Of a DNA stretch of 64,000 nucleotides, positions 16,222-24,725 are shown piece by piece (the stretch's first letter is position 1; every line of letters begins with the position of its first letter). Under the pieces are notes generated by a model. It made no database searches. It was not told where the DNA came from and was given only the letters and a program-made list of their open reading frames with translations. Origin of the DNA: Clostridia bacterium (lineage in GTDB: Bacteria > Bacillota > Clostridia > Oscillospirales > Acutalibacteraceae); the NCBI GenBank assembly GCA_017474045.1, contig JAFUHX010000018.1, positions 30,110 to 94,109 of the forward strand. Direction: 5' to 3'. The position numbers and the translations under genes were made by a program.

Positions 16222-17250
16222 TTATTCGCTTTTTTCAGTTTGATAGCTTTCTTCCGGTTGGGCCTCTTGTGACACAACCTCTTTTGAAAAGAAAAATTTC
16301 ATAAAATATAAAGCCACCAGAAATGAAACCGCAACCGAAAACGGCGACGACATCAAAGTAGCGATATCTGATGAAAAATACTTATTAAAAGCATTGCCTA
16401 AAACGCTGTTCAATACTTCATTATAAAACATTTTGTTTATGAGAGAAGAAAGAGGTATAATAACAAGAGAAGAAGCAGACATCAAAATACTTGTGCATAT
16501 ATTACCAACAGCCGATGCAGAATAAAACGCCATTGCTTCAACATGGTTTTTTCCGGGTATGTAGCCGGCAAAATATATAAAAGCAAAAGGAATTACTACT
16601 GAGACCCAGGAAGCAAGGTTACTCAAAGCTATCTCGAATGTACCGGCAAAGCTATTTTCTGAAAAAGCCATTATCATTGAAGGAATCGACAAAAGACACA
16701 CCGATGCAATACTGCTGACAAGAGAAGCAACAAAAAAGAGTATTCTCGCTTTTGAAAGATTCATCTTAAAACTTGAAAAACCTTTTCCAAGAAATTTTTT
16801 GTTAATATTGTCAAAAGCGGTAAATGCCTGACAAGCAACAAAAACATTAAAAGGAATAAGAGCTAAATTCACAACAAGAATAACTATCGAAATTGTTTCG
16901 GCACGCAAGCTTCCGAAATCAACCGCAAGCTGACCAAAGCAAGTGAAAAAGCTGCTGAAAAGGTTACCCACACTTTTTCCAAAAAATGCAGCACCGGCAA
17001 AACGCACTGTTTTAACCTTATCTTTTGTCAAAAGCCAACCCAAAGCAAAGGTTATCAGCGCAACCAGCAGATTGGAAGCGCAAGTAACAGAGCTTAAAAT
17101 CCAATTGACTTTCTGAGAGTTAATAATTTCACCCGAACCGATTATTTTCAGCAAAACAGAATTGCTGACCATTGAAAAAACAGTGAACGCCGTCAACGCA
17201 ACGGTCATATACGCCGTTATTCTTTTTTTATAAGAAACTTTTCCTTCCAT
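16222..17250 (-). CDS. Multi-pass membrane protein, function unknown
   Basis: 342 residues with about eight hydrophobic segments (near 14-36, 50-72, 80-105, 118-140, 168-190, 210-235, 240-270 and 305-325). Short Lys-rich ends suggest a cytoplasmic N-terminus. I recognise no family motif; the layout resembles small integral membrane proteins of the ECF-S or folding-factor type only in general terms. The AAGGGG site and ATG at 17250 are convincing. It stands alone with a consensus promoter and its own terminator, so it is a real expressed gene. Confidence 0.75.
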   Translation of the reverse strand: MEGKVSYKKRITAYMTVALTAFTVFSMVSNSVLLKIIGSGEIINSQKVNWILSSVTCASNLLVALITFALGWLLTKDKVKTVRFAGAAFFGKSVGNLFSSFFTCFGQLAVDFGSLRAETISIVILVVNLALIPFNVFVACQAFTAFDNINKKFLGKGFSSFKMNLSKARILFFVASLVSSIASVCLLSIPSMIMAFSENSFAGTFEIALSNLASWVSVVIPFAFIYFAGYIPGKNHVEAMAFYSASAVGNICTSILMSASSLVIIPLSSLINKMFYNEVLNSVLGNAFNKYFSSDIATLMSSPFSVAVSFLVALYFMKFFFSKEVVSQEAQPEESYQTEKSE

Positions 17251-17281
17251 TTTTATTTTTCCCCTTTATATTATTACTTTG

Positions 17282-17310
17282 ATTATATAAATTTTTAGTG
17301 TATTTGTCAA
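17282..17310 (-). promoter_or_regulatory. Consensus promoter of the unknown membrane protein gene
   Basis: Minus strand TTGACA (17305-17310), 17-bp spacer, TATAAT (17282-17287): a full match to the sigma-A consensus, 31 bp before the ATG. Confidence 0.8.
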
Positions 17311-17400
17311 ATTTTCACTTTAAAATATGGATTATTTCCGGGCAAAATATAATTGCCGAATACTCGGCTAAAACAACTTTTATTAAAGGAGAAAAATTCA

Positions 17401-17538
17401 ATGTCTAAGCAGAATAAGAATAAGAATCAGAACCAGAATCAGAATCTCAACAACGAAAACAAAAATCAGAAAAACGCAAAAAATCTTAACAAAGAAAACA
17501 AAAACAACAATCAAAACGAAAACCAGCAGCAGTATTAA
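17401..17538 (+). CDS. 45-residue Asn/Gln/Lys-rich low-complexity peptide
   Basis: The ATG at 17401 lies 9 nt after AAAGGAG, and a strong terminator follows the stop, so this is a complete monocistronic small gene. The 45 residues comprise 19 Asn with Lys, Gln and Glu. The only hydrophobic residues are two Leu, an Ala and the terminal Tyr. There is no signal peptide and no predicted fold. Overall hydrophilic richness recalls small acid-soluble spore proteins (especially gamma type), but it lacks their sequence motifs. A longer frame opens at 17353 but has no ribosome binding site. Function unknown; it is likely disordered and cytoplasmic. Confidence 0.7.
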   Translation: MSKQNKNKNQNQNQNLNNENKNQKNAKNLNKENKNNNQNENQQQY

Positions 17539-17558
17539 TCATCGGTTAACTGTTTTGA

Positions 17559-17595
17559 GCAATGCCTGATTTCAAGGCATTGCTTTTTGTTTTTC
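17559..17595 (+). terminator. Terminator after the Asn-rich peptide gene
   Basis: GCAATGCC/GGCATTGC stem, 9-base loop, then TTTTTGTTTTT. It starts 20 bp after the stop codon. Confidence 0.88.
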
Positions 17596-17609
17596 GTCTA
17601 TGATATAAT
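17580..17609 (+). promoter_or_regulatory. Promoter of the AlkD-like gene
   Basis: TTGCTT (17580-17585), 18-bp spacer, TATAAT (17604-17609), 29 bp before the ATG. The -35 box overlaps the foot of the preceding terminator. Confidence 0.5.
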
Positions 17610-17637
17610 TAAAAAAACTTATCAGGGAGAAAATCTT

Positions 17638-18318
17638 ATGACAGAAAAAATTATTTCCCAGCTATTTAAACTTCAGGAAGAAAAATATAAAAGTTTTACC
17701 TCCGCTTTAATTCCAACTGTTGACAAAAATAAAATTATCGGTGTCAGAATTCCGCTTCTTCGTTCACTCGCCAAAAAATTCATCAGAAGCGAAGATGTTT
17801 CTTTCTTTTTGTCAGACCTTCCCCATCGCTATCACGAAGAAAACCTCTTTCATGCTCTTCTTATCAACGAAAACAAAAATTTTGAAAGTTGCATTTCTCA
17901 GCTTAACAGCTTTTTGCCCCATGTTGACAACTGGGCTGTTTGCGACAGCATCAGACCAAAGGTTTTTTCAAAAAACAAAAAAGCTCTTCTTTCAGAAATT
18001 GAAAAATGGCTCAGATCCGATAGCACCTATACAGTTCGTTTTGCCGCTGAAATGCTTATGCTCCACTTTCTTGACGAAGATTTTGAAGAAAACTATCTTG
18101 AAGCTGTTTCAAAAATTCAAAGCGAAGAATATTACATAAACATGATGATAGCCTGGTATTTTGCAACCGCCTTGGCAAAGCAATGGAAATTCGCCATTGT
18201 TTATCTTGAAGAAAAAAGACTTGACCCTTCGGTTCACAACAAAACGATTCAAAAAGCAACAGAAAGCTACCGGATAACAGATGAACAAAAACAATATCTG
18301 AAAACCCTGAGGATATAA
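17638..18318 (+). CDS. AlkD-like DNA alkylation repair protein (HEAT-repeat fold)
   Basis: 226 residues. AlkD proteins are HEAT-repeat DNA glycosylases that remove N3- or N7-alkylated purines. Matching features are VRIPLLRSLAKKFI near the N-terminus, HEENLFHALLINENKNFE and VDNWAVCDSIRP (the conserved Trp-Asp region that lines the DNA groove). IEKWLRSDSTYTVRFAAEMLM and YYINMMIAWYFATALAKQW follow. Start ATG at 17638 has AGGGAG 8 nt upstream; the frame is open from 17587 but only with a TTG lacking a site. Single gene facing a bidirectional terminator. The family is clear; whether it is a glycosylase or one of the non-enzymatic paralogues is not. Confidence 0.87.
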   Translation: MTEKIISQLFKLQEEKYKSFTSALIPTVDKNKIIGVRIPLLRSLAKKFIRSEDVSFFLSDLPHRYHEENLFHALLINENKNFESCISQLNSFLPHVDNWAVCDSIRPKVFSKNKKALLSEIEKWLRSDSTYTVRFAAEMLMLHFLDEDFEENYLEAVSKIQSEEYYINMMIAWYFATALAKQWKFAIVYLEEKRLDPSVHNKTIQKATESYRITDEQKQYLKTLRI

Positions 18319-18334
18319 TAAACAATCTAAAAAA

Positions 18335-18359
18335 AGAGGATGTAAAAATTACATCCTCT
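18335..18359. terminator. Bidirectional terminator between the AlkD-like and GH43 genes
   Basis: AGAGGATGTAA/TTACATCCTCT perfect 11-bp arms with A-run on one side and T-run on the other, between convergent stops at 18318 and 18365. Confidence 0.88.
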
Positions 18360-18364
18360 GATTT

Positions 18365-20584
18365 TTATTTTTCAAGAACCTTTTTCACCAGCTCTTTTGT
18401 CATTTCATCTATCGCAACCTGAGAAGGATTAGCGCTGATTTCTGACATTCGGGCATTATAGACCTGCTGAGTTTCGTCATCAGCCTGAGACAAAGCATAG
18501 TAATATGCATCGGTATAAATTCCCATGTATGGCGAATAGTTTTTCTTTCCCCAAACGGTTGTTCCGTCGTCTCCTATTCCGCTGAAAATATAGGCAGGCT
18601 CTGAAAGCTCCCAGTCCCAAGCTATTGTGGGATAGATTTTATAGATAACACCGTCTAAAAGAAGGTTATAGCTATAGTCATCTGCCTTTTCAAATTTCAG
18701 CTTTGAAAGTCTGGTTTTTTTATCAATATTATTTCGGCTGATTGCAACGGAATCAATAATGGTAAGGGGCTGAGAAACGCTTCTTTCTATTGCAAGATGA
18801 TCTGTTTCACTTGCGCTTCTTTCTAAAACAACAACATCCCAGTTTCCGTTCATTTTGCTTTCTTTAATTTTTCTTTTTGCGCTCTCGCCTGTGTAGCTTT
18901 CTGCCACGGCAAGAGGCCAACCGTCGCTGTTGAAGAAAATCTGGCGGATTTCAAGGAAAGGCGCTGTGTTTGCCGAAACATCATAAAGCTCAGCGGCTTT
19001 ATCGCCGGCATAGATATTGTTTTCAGCCTTATAATAAAGTCTGGACTGAAGAGCCATTATCCATTGACCGCCTGCAATTTTGATTATGCAGGGACTTCCT
19101 GTTGAAGCCTTTCCGACATCAACATAAGAAACGCCGCCGTTACTGCTCATTGCGAAATTATAGCCGCCAATCAAAGAAAGACCTTTTGTGTATTGATTAT
19201 TTCTCTTTGAAGAAGAGAATTCCGACATATTTTCGCCGTTCCAGTCCTCATAAGGACCGCCAACAGATTTTGATCTGGCAACGCGAATGTTATAGTTTGT
19301 TTGTTCATTACCGTAGGTAACAAACAAATAATAATAGCCTGTGTTTTTGTTGAAAACAATGTCTGCCGCCGTAACAAGACTTCCCTGATTTTTATCAAGA
19401 GCAGGGATGCTTCCCGGCTTTGAAACAAGAGTTCCTGATTTGAAGCGGGTTTCTCCGTGAACGGTTGAAATATCAGAGCCGTTTTGGTTATAGGCGCTGT
19501 CTTTTTTCAAAAGTCCGTTTTTGCTGTTTAACTCAACCAGGTTAATGCTTCCGTTTATTTTGTCTTTTCCGCAATATGAACCATAGGTCATAAAGAGATT
19601 TCCGTTTTCATCTTCAAAAACACCGGGATGAACAGCAACAGCCTCTTCATAAAAAGATTTATTTGGCTTTTCGTTGTTGCTTCCTTTGTTATAGCCGCAA
19701 GAGGAAATTACCAGACCTCCGTCTTGCCAATCATTGTTGTCAACAGCATACTCAAGATCGGTGGTCTTCACACAGAAAATTGCCGCCTCACTTGAGTTTT
19801 CTTCTTTACAAAGAGAGAAATAAAGAAAATAGGTTGAACCGATTTTAATAATATCAGGAGCTAAAGGCTCAGCGTTATTGGTTGATGCTGTTAAAGATTT
19901 TCCGCTGTTATAGCCATGTGCCTTTGCCCATTTTCTGACGCTGGGAAAGGTGTCTAGCGACATCGCTGTATTTCCTGATTCGCCGCTTGGAGAGGGGAAA
20001 TATGTAGTTCTGTGTTCCCAGTTGAGAAGGTCTTTTGAACGCATGACCTTGTTTTTGGAGCCGAAGCAATAATAATAGCCTGACTTTTCATCAAAAATTA
20101 TTGACGGATCAGAAAAATCATAAGCATCATCACTGCCGATATATTCACTTTCAGCCGGATATTCTATAATCGGCTCATGATCATAGGACAGCTTTTTAAT
20201 CTCTTCTTCAGAAGAAGGTCTTTTCCCTTTCTTGAAATAGGCAAGAATGGTCAGCTTGCTGTCAACCTTCACTCTGTATTGAAGCATATTGACCTCATCA
20301 GTAACATCAATGCCGTTAACAGTCAGCTTCGAAAGATTATAATATTTGTTTTCTGTTCGCTCGGGATTGATGTTGATTGTTAATGTCTGGCCTTTTTTGC
20401 AGTTTATATAAAACTTGCTGTCTTCTCCGTTGGTGTCGCCCCTGTCAACAGTCAGCATTCCGTGGGGAAAGCTTTCAATAAAAACAGGATAAGACGTTTG
20501 GGCAATGAATTTGAAATACATCATTCCCACAGCACCAAAAAGAACTATTGTTGCCAGGAAAAACGCCAAAAATTTTTTAAACAT
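18365..20584 (-). CDS. GH43 arabinanase-like glycoside hydrolase, membrane anchored
   Basis: 739 residues. Probable extracellular endo-alpha-1,5-L-arabinanase, which would supply arabinose to araBAD. An N-terminal membrane helix (about 5-25) and a small beta domain with VNGIDVTDEVN (to about 125) come first. The five-bladed GH43 propeller begins at YDFSDPSIIFDEKSGYYYCF (catalytic-base Asp) and contains EAVAVHPGVFEDENGNLFMTYGS (conserved acidic region). The C-terminal part (about 600-700, GNWDVVVLERS to SGIGDDGTTVWGKKN) resembles the lipocalin-like domain found after some arabinanases. ATG with AAAGGA upstream; it follows the DUF4364 gene after 23 bp. Substrate is inferred from subfamily resemblance. 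Confidence 0.85.
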   Translation of the reverse strand: MFKKFLAFFLATIVLFGAVGMMYFKFIAQTSYPVFIESFPHGMLTVDRGDTNGEDSKFYINCKKGQTLTININPERTENKYYNLSKLTVNGIDVTDEVNMLQYRVKVDSKLTILAYFKKGKRPSSEEEIKKLSYDHEPIIEYPAESEYIGSDDAYDFSDPSIIFDEKSGYYYCFGSKNKVMRSKDLLNWEHRTTYFPSPSGESGNTAMSLDTFPSVRKWAKAHGYNSGKSLTASTNNAEPLAPDIIKIGSTYFLYFSLCKEENSSEAAIFCVKTTDLEYAVDNNDWQDGGLVISSCGYNKGSNNEKPNKSFYEEAVAVHPGVFEDENGNLFMTYGSYCGKDKINGSINLVELNSKNGLLKKDSAYNQNGSDISTVHGETRFKSGTLVSKPGSIPALDKNQGSLVTAADIVFNKNTGYYYLFVTYGNEQTNYNIRVARSKSVGGPYEDWNGENMSEFSSSKRNNQYTKGLSLIGGYNFAMSSNGGVSYVDVGKASTGSPCIIKIAGGQWIMALQSRLYYKAENNIYAGDKAAELYDVSANTAPFLEIRQIFFNSDGWPLAVAESYTGESAKRKIKESKMNGNWDVVVLERSASETDHLAIERSVSQPLTIIDSVAISRNNIDKKTRLSKLKFEKADDYSYNLLLDGVIYKIYPTIAWDWELSEPAYIFSGIGDDGTTVWGKKNYSPYMGIYTDAYYYALSQADDETQQVYNARMSEISANPSQVAIDEMTKELVKKVLEK

Positions 20585-20607
20585 AAAAGAAATATCCTTT
20601 CAATTTT

Positions 20608-21165
20608 TCATTCAACCGTTAAAGAAGAAATTATATCTGAATAAATGGCGATTGCGTTGTTATAAAAATTTCGCTTAACAAGCTCAATCTGCTGTCTGTC
20701 GCTGACATAAACGGTGAGCTTAAGAAGCTCCGTTCCAACATCTTCAATGGTAAAAGTCACGTGATAGCCCTTTTCAAGCTCAGTTACCTCAACCTTGCTT
20801 TCGCTTTTAACCTTGTCTCTGGCAATTATTCTTAAAGCGGCACTTACTGACTTTTCTCTGACAGTTCGCGGAAGAAATTTTTCAATTTCGCCGATATCAT
20901 AATATGCTCTTGGAGTGAGATACAAAATCTCGTCTGAATCTTCAGAAATTTCACACACAAGATTTCCGTTTTTAACAAGGTCGCTGATTGCCTGATTTAT
21001 TTCAAAATAATTAGCAATGCTGTCTTCCTGAAGAATTTCGTTTATTTTAGTTCTTGACAGAGGCATATTCATCTTTTTAAGAAGATAGCAGACAAGAAGC
21101 TTGATTTCTGATTTTCGCCTGAGACCGTCGGGAGCAGTTCCTTCGCCAAAAGTGTTTTGTTCCAT
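20608..21165 (-). CDS. DUF4364 family protein (winged-helix-like)
   Basis: 185 residues. The N-terminal half reads RRKSEIKLLVCYLLKKMNMP, then LSRTKINEILQED and YFEINQAISDLVKNG. This is the DUF4364 pattern, with a predicted winged-helix DNA-binding fold. The C-terminal half (about 90-185) is a mixed alpha/beta domain with RTVREKSVSAALRI and ending in SDIISSLTVE. The family is common in Clostridia and suspected of transcription control, but no target is established to my knowledge. It lies 23 bp upstream of the GH43 gene, in one transcript. AAGGAG precedes the ATG. Confidence 0.88.
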   Translation of the reverse strand: MEQNTFGEGTAPDGLRRKSEIKLLVCYLLKKMNMPLSRTKINEILQEDSIANYFEINQAISDLVKNGNLVCEISEDSDEILYLTPRAYYDIGEIEKFLPRTVREKSVSAALRIIARDKVKSESKVEVTELEKGYHVTFTIEDVGTELLKLTVYVSDRQQIELVKRNFYNNAIAIYSDIISSLTVE

Positions 21166-21338
21166 AATTTAATTCTCCTTTTAATAAAACGAAAAAGCCG
21201 TTTTTTCAAGTTAAAACACATTAAGCATATTTGTCATAATTAACATAAACATACATATTTTAGTTTAGCACACAAATTGAAAAAAATAAATAGATATTTC
21301 AAAAAATAATAAATTTATAACAATTATGTAAGCCTCAA

Positions 21339-21367
21339 TTGACTTTTCTTTTTTTCTGTTATAAAAT
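21339..21367 (+). promoter_or_regulatory. Promoter of the HAD nucleotidase gene
   Basis: TTGACT (21339-21344), 17-bp spacer, TAAAAT (21362-21367), 31 bp before the ATG. Confidence 0.7.
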
Positions 21368-21398
21368 CCAATAAAACAGTTTGTTTCTGAGGTTTGAA

Positions 21399-22091
21399 AT
21401 GAGAAAATATTCTACTTTGCTTATGGATGTTGACAACACTCTTTTAGACTTTACCGAGGACGAAAGAGTTGCTGTTATCAAAACGCTTAAAGAGTGTGGC
21501 CTTCCCCACGACGACATTACAGTTAAAACCTATTCAAAAATCAATGAAGATTTGTGGCATGATTTTGAAAAAGGGATTGTTACAAAAGAAGAGCTCAAAA
21601 TTCTTCGCTTTAAAAGACTTATTGAAAGATTTTCTCTCAAGAGCGAAAAATTGCCTTCTGAAATCAATGAGCTTTATGCCTTCAATCTCGGCGAGGGCGG
21701 AATTCTTTTTGAAGGCGCTCTTGAAGTTTGTTTGAAGCTTGTTTCAGACGGCTATAAGATTTATGGCGTTACCAACGGACTTGAAACCACTCAGAAAAAA
21801 AGACTCAGAAACAGCGGTCTTGATAAAATTTTCAAAGAGGTTTTTGTTTCAGAAAAAATAGGATTTCAAAAGCCCACAAAAGAATATTTCAACTATGTTT
21901 TCTCTCATATTGAAGAAAAAGACAAGAAAAAAATTCTTCTCGTCGGCGACTCACTTTCTTCAGATATAAAAGGTGCTGTTGACTCGGGAATTGATTGTCT
22001 CTGGATAAATCCTCAAAAAAAGAAAGCAGACAAAAATTGCATTCCCACTTATGAAGCTGATTTTATCGGTGAAATTGAAAAGTTTTTATAA
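21399..22091 (+). CDS. yjjG: HAD-family phosphatase, YjjG-like (5'-nucleotidase type)
   Basis: 230 residues. HAD motifs are complete: I, LMDVDNTLLDF (nucleophile Asp and acid/base Asp); II, GVTNGLETTQ (Thr-Asn-Gly); III, GFQKPTKEYF (Lys); IV, LLVGDSLSSDIKGAVDSG (metal-binding Asp). The cap insertion and the motif I sequence match YjjG, which dephosphorylates noncanonical pyrimidine nucleotides as a house-cleaning enzyme. The ATG at 21399 is 6 nt after GAGG; the frame extends to a TTG at 21381 with no site. A single gene followed by terminators. Confidence 0.87.
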   Translation: MRKYSTLLMDVDNTLLDFTEDERVAVIKTLKECGLPHDDITVKTYSKINEDLWHDFEKGIVTKEELKILRFKRLIERFSLKSEKLPSEINELYAFNLGEGGILFEGALEVCLKLVSDGYKIYGVTNGLETTQKKRLRNSGLDKIFKEVFVSEKIGFQKPTKEYFNYVFSHIEEKDKKKILLVGDSLSSDIKGAVDSGIDCLWINPQKKKADKNCIPTYEADFIGEIEKFL

Positions 22092-22156
22092 AAGCTTGCA
22101 GCTTTTCATAGCATAAAACACTAATTTTGTGTGCTTTTATTAATTTTTATAGTTTT

Positions 22157-22199
22157 AAAGGGTTTCTTTGTTAAGTTTAAACTACCAAAGAAACCCTTT
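22157..22199. terminator. Bidirectional terminator hairpin
   Basis: AAAGGGTTTCTTTG/CAAAGAAACCCTTT, 14-bp perfect arms with a 15-base loop, between convergent stops at 22091 and 22246. It is followed by repeat copy C. A smaller AAAAGCT/AGCTTTT hairpin lies at about 22090-22106. Confidence 0.8.
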
Positions 22200-22206
22200 A
22201 TTTATA

Positions 22207-22233
22207 TTGTTTTATGCGTCTGCGCTTTTTTAC
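22207..22233 (+). repeat. TGCG-TCTGCGC short repeat, copy C
   Basis: TTGTTTTATGCG then TCTGCGCTTTTTTAC, 8 bp beyond a terminator hairpin: the same arrangement as copy A. Confidence 0.65.
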
Positions 22234-22245
22234 TGCATACAAGTT

Positions 22246-22707
22246 TTATTCCATGTCATATATATGCTTAAATTTATGATAGTTGATTTCTCTTATAATA
22301 ACCGAAACAAGAATTATTCCCACACCAAGCCCTCCGGCTATTCTCAGAGTTTCTAAGAAATATTCCTTAAAAGCAAGGTCGTTATCGGTTATTAAATAAT
22401 ACATTGTGTAATAAAGCTTGCTTCCGGGAACAAGAGGAATTATTGAAATTGCAATATATGGCGTTGAGGGACTTTTAGTCAGTCGGGCAAGAATTTCAGA
22501 ATAAGCCGTTGCAAAAAGGGCAGGAAACAGATTTTGAAAAAAAGATTTTTCAGAAAAATTGAAGGCGACTACATAAACAAGGCAGGTCAGTCCACCGCCT
22601 ATTGCCGCAAAAATAATTTTTTGCTTATTCATTCTGAAAAGAAGCGAAAATCCGATACTTCCCACAAAGCCCGATAAAACAATTATTATCGCTTGTTTAA
22701 TATCCAT
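22246..22707 (-). CDS. Threonine/serine exporter, small subunit (ThrE_2/YjjB-like)
   Basis: 153 residues, all membrane: five hydrophobic segments. It carries the family pattern MNKQKIIFAAIGGGLT, FFQNLFPALFATAYSEILAR and the loop PSTPYIAISIIPLVPGSKLY. In Actinobacteria one ThrE protein exports threonine and serine. In Firmicutes it is split into this half and the DUF1212 half encoded just upstream. Three bp separate the two genes, so they are cotranslated and likely form one complex. In other bacteria the same pair has been linked to dicarboxylate export, so the substrate is uncertain. Confidence 0.87.
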   Translation of the reverse strand: MDIKQAIIIVLSGFVGSIGFSLLFRMNKQKIIFAAIGGGLTCLVYVVAFNFSEKSFFQNLFPALFATAYSEILARLTKSPSTPYIAISIIPLVPGSKLYYTMYYLITDNDLAFKEYFLETLRIAGGLGVGIILVSVIIREINYHKFKHIYDME

Positions 22708-22710
22708 AAC

Positions 22711-23490
22711 TTACCACCCCAACCTTCCGAAAAACAAAATGGGAACAGCAAAGCCGCAGGCGATTGAAGCCGCAATAATTATTGCCTCAAGAAGACGAAG
22801 CAACCCCGACATAACGTCGCCACAAAGCATTTCTCTGACAGAATTTATCAGCATAAGACCCGGAATTATCAGCATTATGTCGCCAATCATTATTAAATCA
22901 GGATTGTTGCCAAAGCCAATTTTAACAAAAACAAAAGCAAGCGTTCCGGCAACAGCCGAGCTTAAGGCGGTATAAAAAAGCTTGTTCATTCCTCTGGCCT
23001 TTATCATGGTATTCATCAGATAAACAACCACAGCAATAAGAAATGAAGCCGCGCTATCAAGAATTGTTCCGCCGAAAAAGATTGCAAAAGCTCCGGCGGC
23101 AATCATGTTTCCCAAAAGGGCGGTTACATGAAAAGGCGTTTTTTCATAGTTGATTTCATCAAGCTCTTTTCTCGCTTCTTCAATATCACAAGGTGAGGCG
23201 CAAATTTTTCGAGAAAGGGAATTGAGCTTTTCAAGCCTTGCAAGGTTATTTGAATAAGACATTACTCTTCTGGTCTGAGTATAGGTTTTTCCGTTTTCGT
23301 CAACGGTAGTTGCAAACATCATGGAAATAACAGAAAAAATATCGGTTTGTTTCATTCCGTATGCGTAGCATATTCTGATTACGGTTTCTTCAACCCTGTT
23401 GATTTCTGCTCCGCATTTTATCATGCTTTTTCCGATATCCATGGCCAGCGACAGCATTTCTTCGTTATCAATTTTTGTTTCAGTATTCAT
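22711..23490 (-). CDS. Threonine/serine exporter, large subunit (ThrE/YjjP-like, DUF1212)
   Basis: 259 residues. The soluble N-terminal part (about 1-115) contains DIGKSMIKCGAEINRVEETV, the conserved start of the DUF1212 domain, and IRICYAYG. Five membrane helices follow, with ALLGNMIAAGAFAIFFGG, IGDIMLIIPGLMLINSVRE and ICGDVMSG-like MLCGDVMSGLLRLLEA. It is partnered with the small subunit 3 bp downstream. Confidence 0.88.
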   Translation of the reverse strand: MNTETKIDNEEMLSLAMDIGKSMIKCGAEINRVEETVIRICYAYGMKQTDIFSVISMMFATTVDENGKTYTQTRRVMSYSNNLARLEKLNSLSRKICASPCDIEEARKELDEINYEKTPFHVTALLGNMIAAGAFAIFFGGTILDSAASFLIAVVVYLMNTMIKARGMNKLFYTALSSAVAGTLAFVFVKIGFGNNPDLIMIGDIMLIIPGLMLINSVREMLCGDVMSGLLRLLEAIIIAASIACGFAVPILFFGRLGW

Positions 23491-23546
23491 AACATCTCTG
23501 CCTTTTTATTAATCTAAGGCTATTATATATATCATGAAGTTTAAAA

Positions 23547-24596
23547 TCAAGACAAATATTTTTTCTCATCAAAGTATTTTTTCAGCTCCAAGGGGTAATT
23601 TTCGGAAATTATGTCATATTTTCTGTAGTATTCTTTTGTTTTTTCATTTTTTACCACGGTTGCCCGATTTTTATAAAGAAGCTTTACAAGATTATAAACA
23701 TCAAGCCAGATCTGGTTTTCTCCTTCCTTCTGACTCTCATCAAAAATCAGCTGAAGTCCAAAATGAAGATGAGGAACACTCATGGCGTTAACATTTTCCT
23801 TTTCACAATAGCCGGTCATTCCCATATAGCCTATTACCTGCCCTGCTTTAACCTTTGTTCCCAACTCAATTTTTTCAGCGTAGGGTCTGTCTTTTCTCAG
23901 ATGAGCATAGTAGTATGATCTTTTTCCGTCAAAAGAGCGAATTCCCAGCCTCCAGCCGCCATAGCGATTCCAGCCTATTGCTTCAACAGTTCCGCCTTCC
24001 ACAGAAACAATCGGTGTTCCCACAGAGCCAAGAAGATCATTGCCCAGATGAAGCCTTTTATAGCCATAGCTTCGGCTGTTTCCGAAGTCATCATAGTGAC
24101 TATAGGAAAAGCCTTCAGCCACAGGGCTATAGGCAATCATTCCATAGCCCTTAACAATTTTTTCGCCGCCATTTCCGTCAGGCGCTTCTTTTTCAAATTC
24201 ACCGAGAATTCCTCCCAGGGCGGCAGAAAAAGCTTTTTTGTAGTAGCTGTAATACTTGTTGTTTTTCATTAAATCTTCAATAGTGTTGCTGTCGCCCAGC
24301 TTTTCTTTCAGCTTTTCAAGCTCAGCTGTTTTATAGGAAGAAAAATCATTGCCGTTTTGGCAGGCAAGATAAGAAAGCGACTCTATCCAACTTATATGAT
24401 AAAGCTCATCATAGGTTTCAATATCAAGCTTCATGGTGTCTTCAAGAGCTTTATAGGAAACATTCATTTCTACCCATTTAATATAATTTTTGCTTTCCTC
24501 AGCTGAAACATTGCTGTAAAGAAGAAAACAAGCCACAACACAAAGAATAACTGCCGCTGCGCCCATTATTCCTGCTTTGTTTAAACGAATTACCAT
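23547..24596 (-). CDS. M23 (LytM-type) zinc peptidase, membrane anchored
   Basis: 349 residues. One N-terminal helix (about 8-28) anchors an extracellular protein. The M23 domain (about 185-315) has all zinc ligands and catalytic residues: HLGNDLLG (His, Asp), YYYAHLRK (His) and PHLHFGLQ (His-x-His). The N-terminal region (30-180) is helical and not a known domain. Such proteins cut peptidoglycan cross-bridges, and in spore formers similar ones work at the forespore septum. Which applies here is unknown. AGGGGG precedes the ATG; single gene. Confidence 0.88.
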   Translation of the reverse strand: MVIRLNKAGIMGAAAVILCVVACFLLYSNVSAEESKNYIKWVEMNVSYKALEDTMKLDIETYDELYHISWIESLSYLACQNGNDFSSYKTAELEKLKEKLGDSNTIEDLMKNNKYYSYYKKAFSAALGGILGEFEKEAPDGNGGEKIVKGYGMIAYSPVAEGFSYSHYDDFGNSRSYGYKRLHLGNDLLGSVGTPIVSVEGGTVEAIGWNRYGGWRLGIRSFDGKRSYYYAHLRKDRPYAEKIELGTKVKAGQVIGYMGMTGYCEKENVNAMSVPHLHFGLQLIFDESQKEGENQIWLDVYNLVKLLYKNRATVVKNEKTKEYYRKYDIISENYPLELKKYFDEKKYLS

Positions 24597-24681
24597 TCAG
24601 ACACCCCCTTCTTTATATTTATGACAGTGACTTTTTCTTTATTAAAAGGAATGCCTGTTATTTTTTTGCACTAAAAAAAGC

Positions 24682-24709
24682 GGATGTAAAAAAACAAGTT
24701 TTTACACCC
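24682..24709 (-). terminator. Terminator after the AGCS symporter gene
   Basis: GGGTGTAAAAA/TTTTTACATCC arms with one wobble and a short loop, 17 bp beyond the stop on the minus strand. Confidence 0.6.
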
Positions 24710-24725
24710 ACTCCCGTGTGTTATT

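Noticed and set aside
17353-17400. Longer N-terminus for the Asn-rich peptide
   Set aside because: The in-frame extension lacks a start with a ribosome site, whereas ATG at 17401 has AAAGGAG at ideal spacing.
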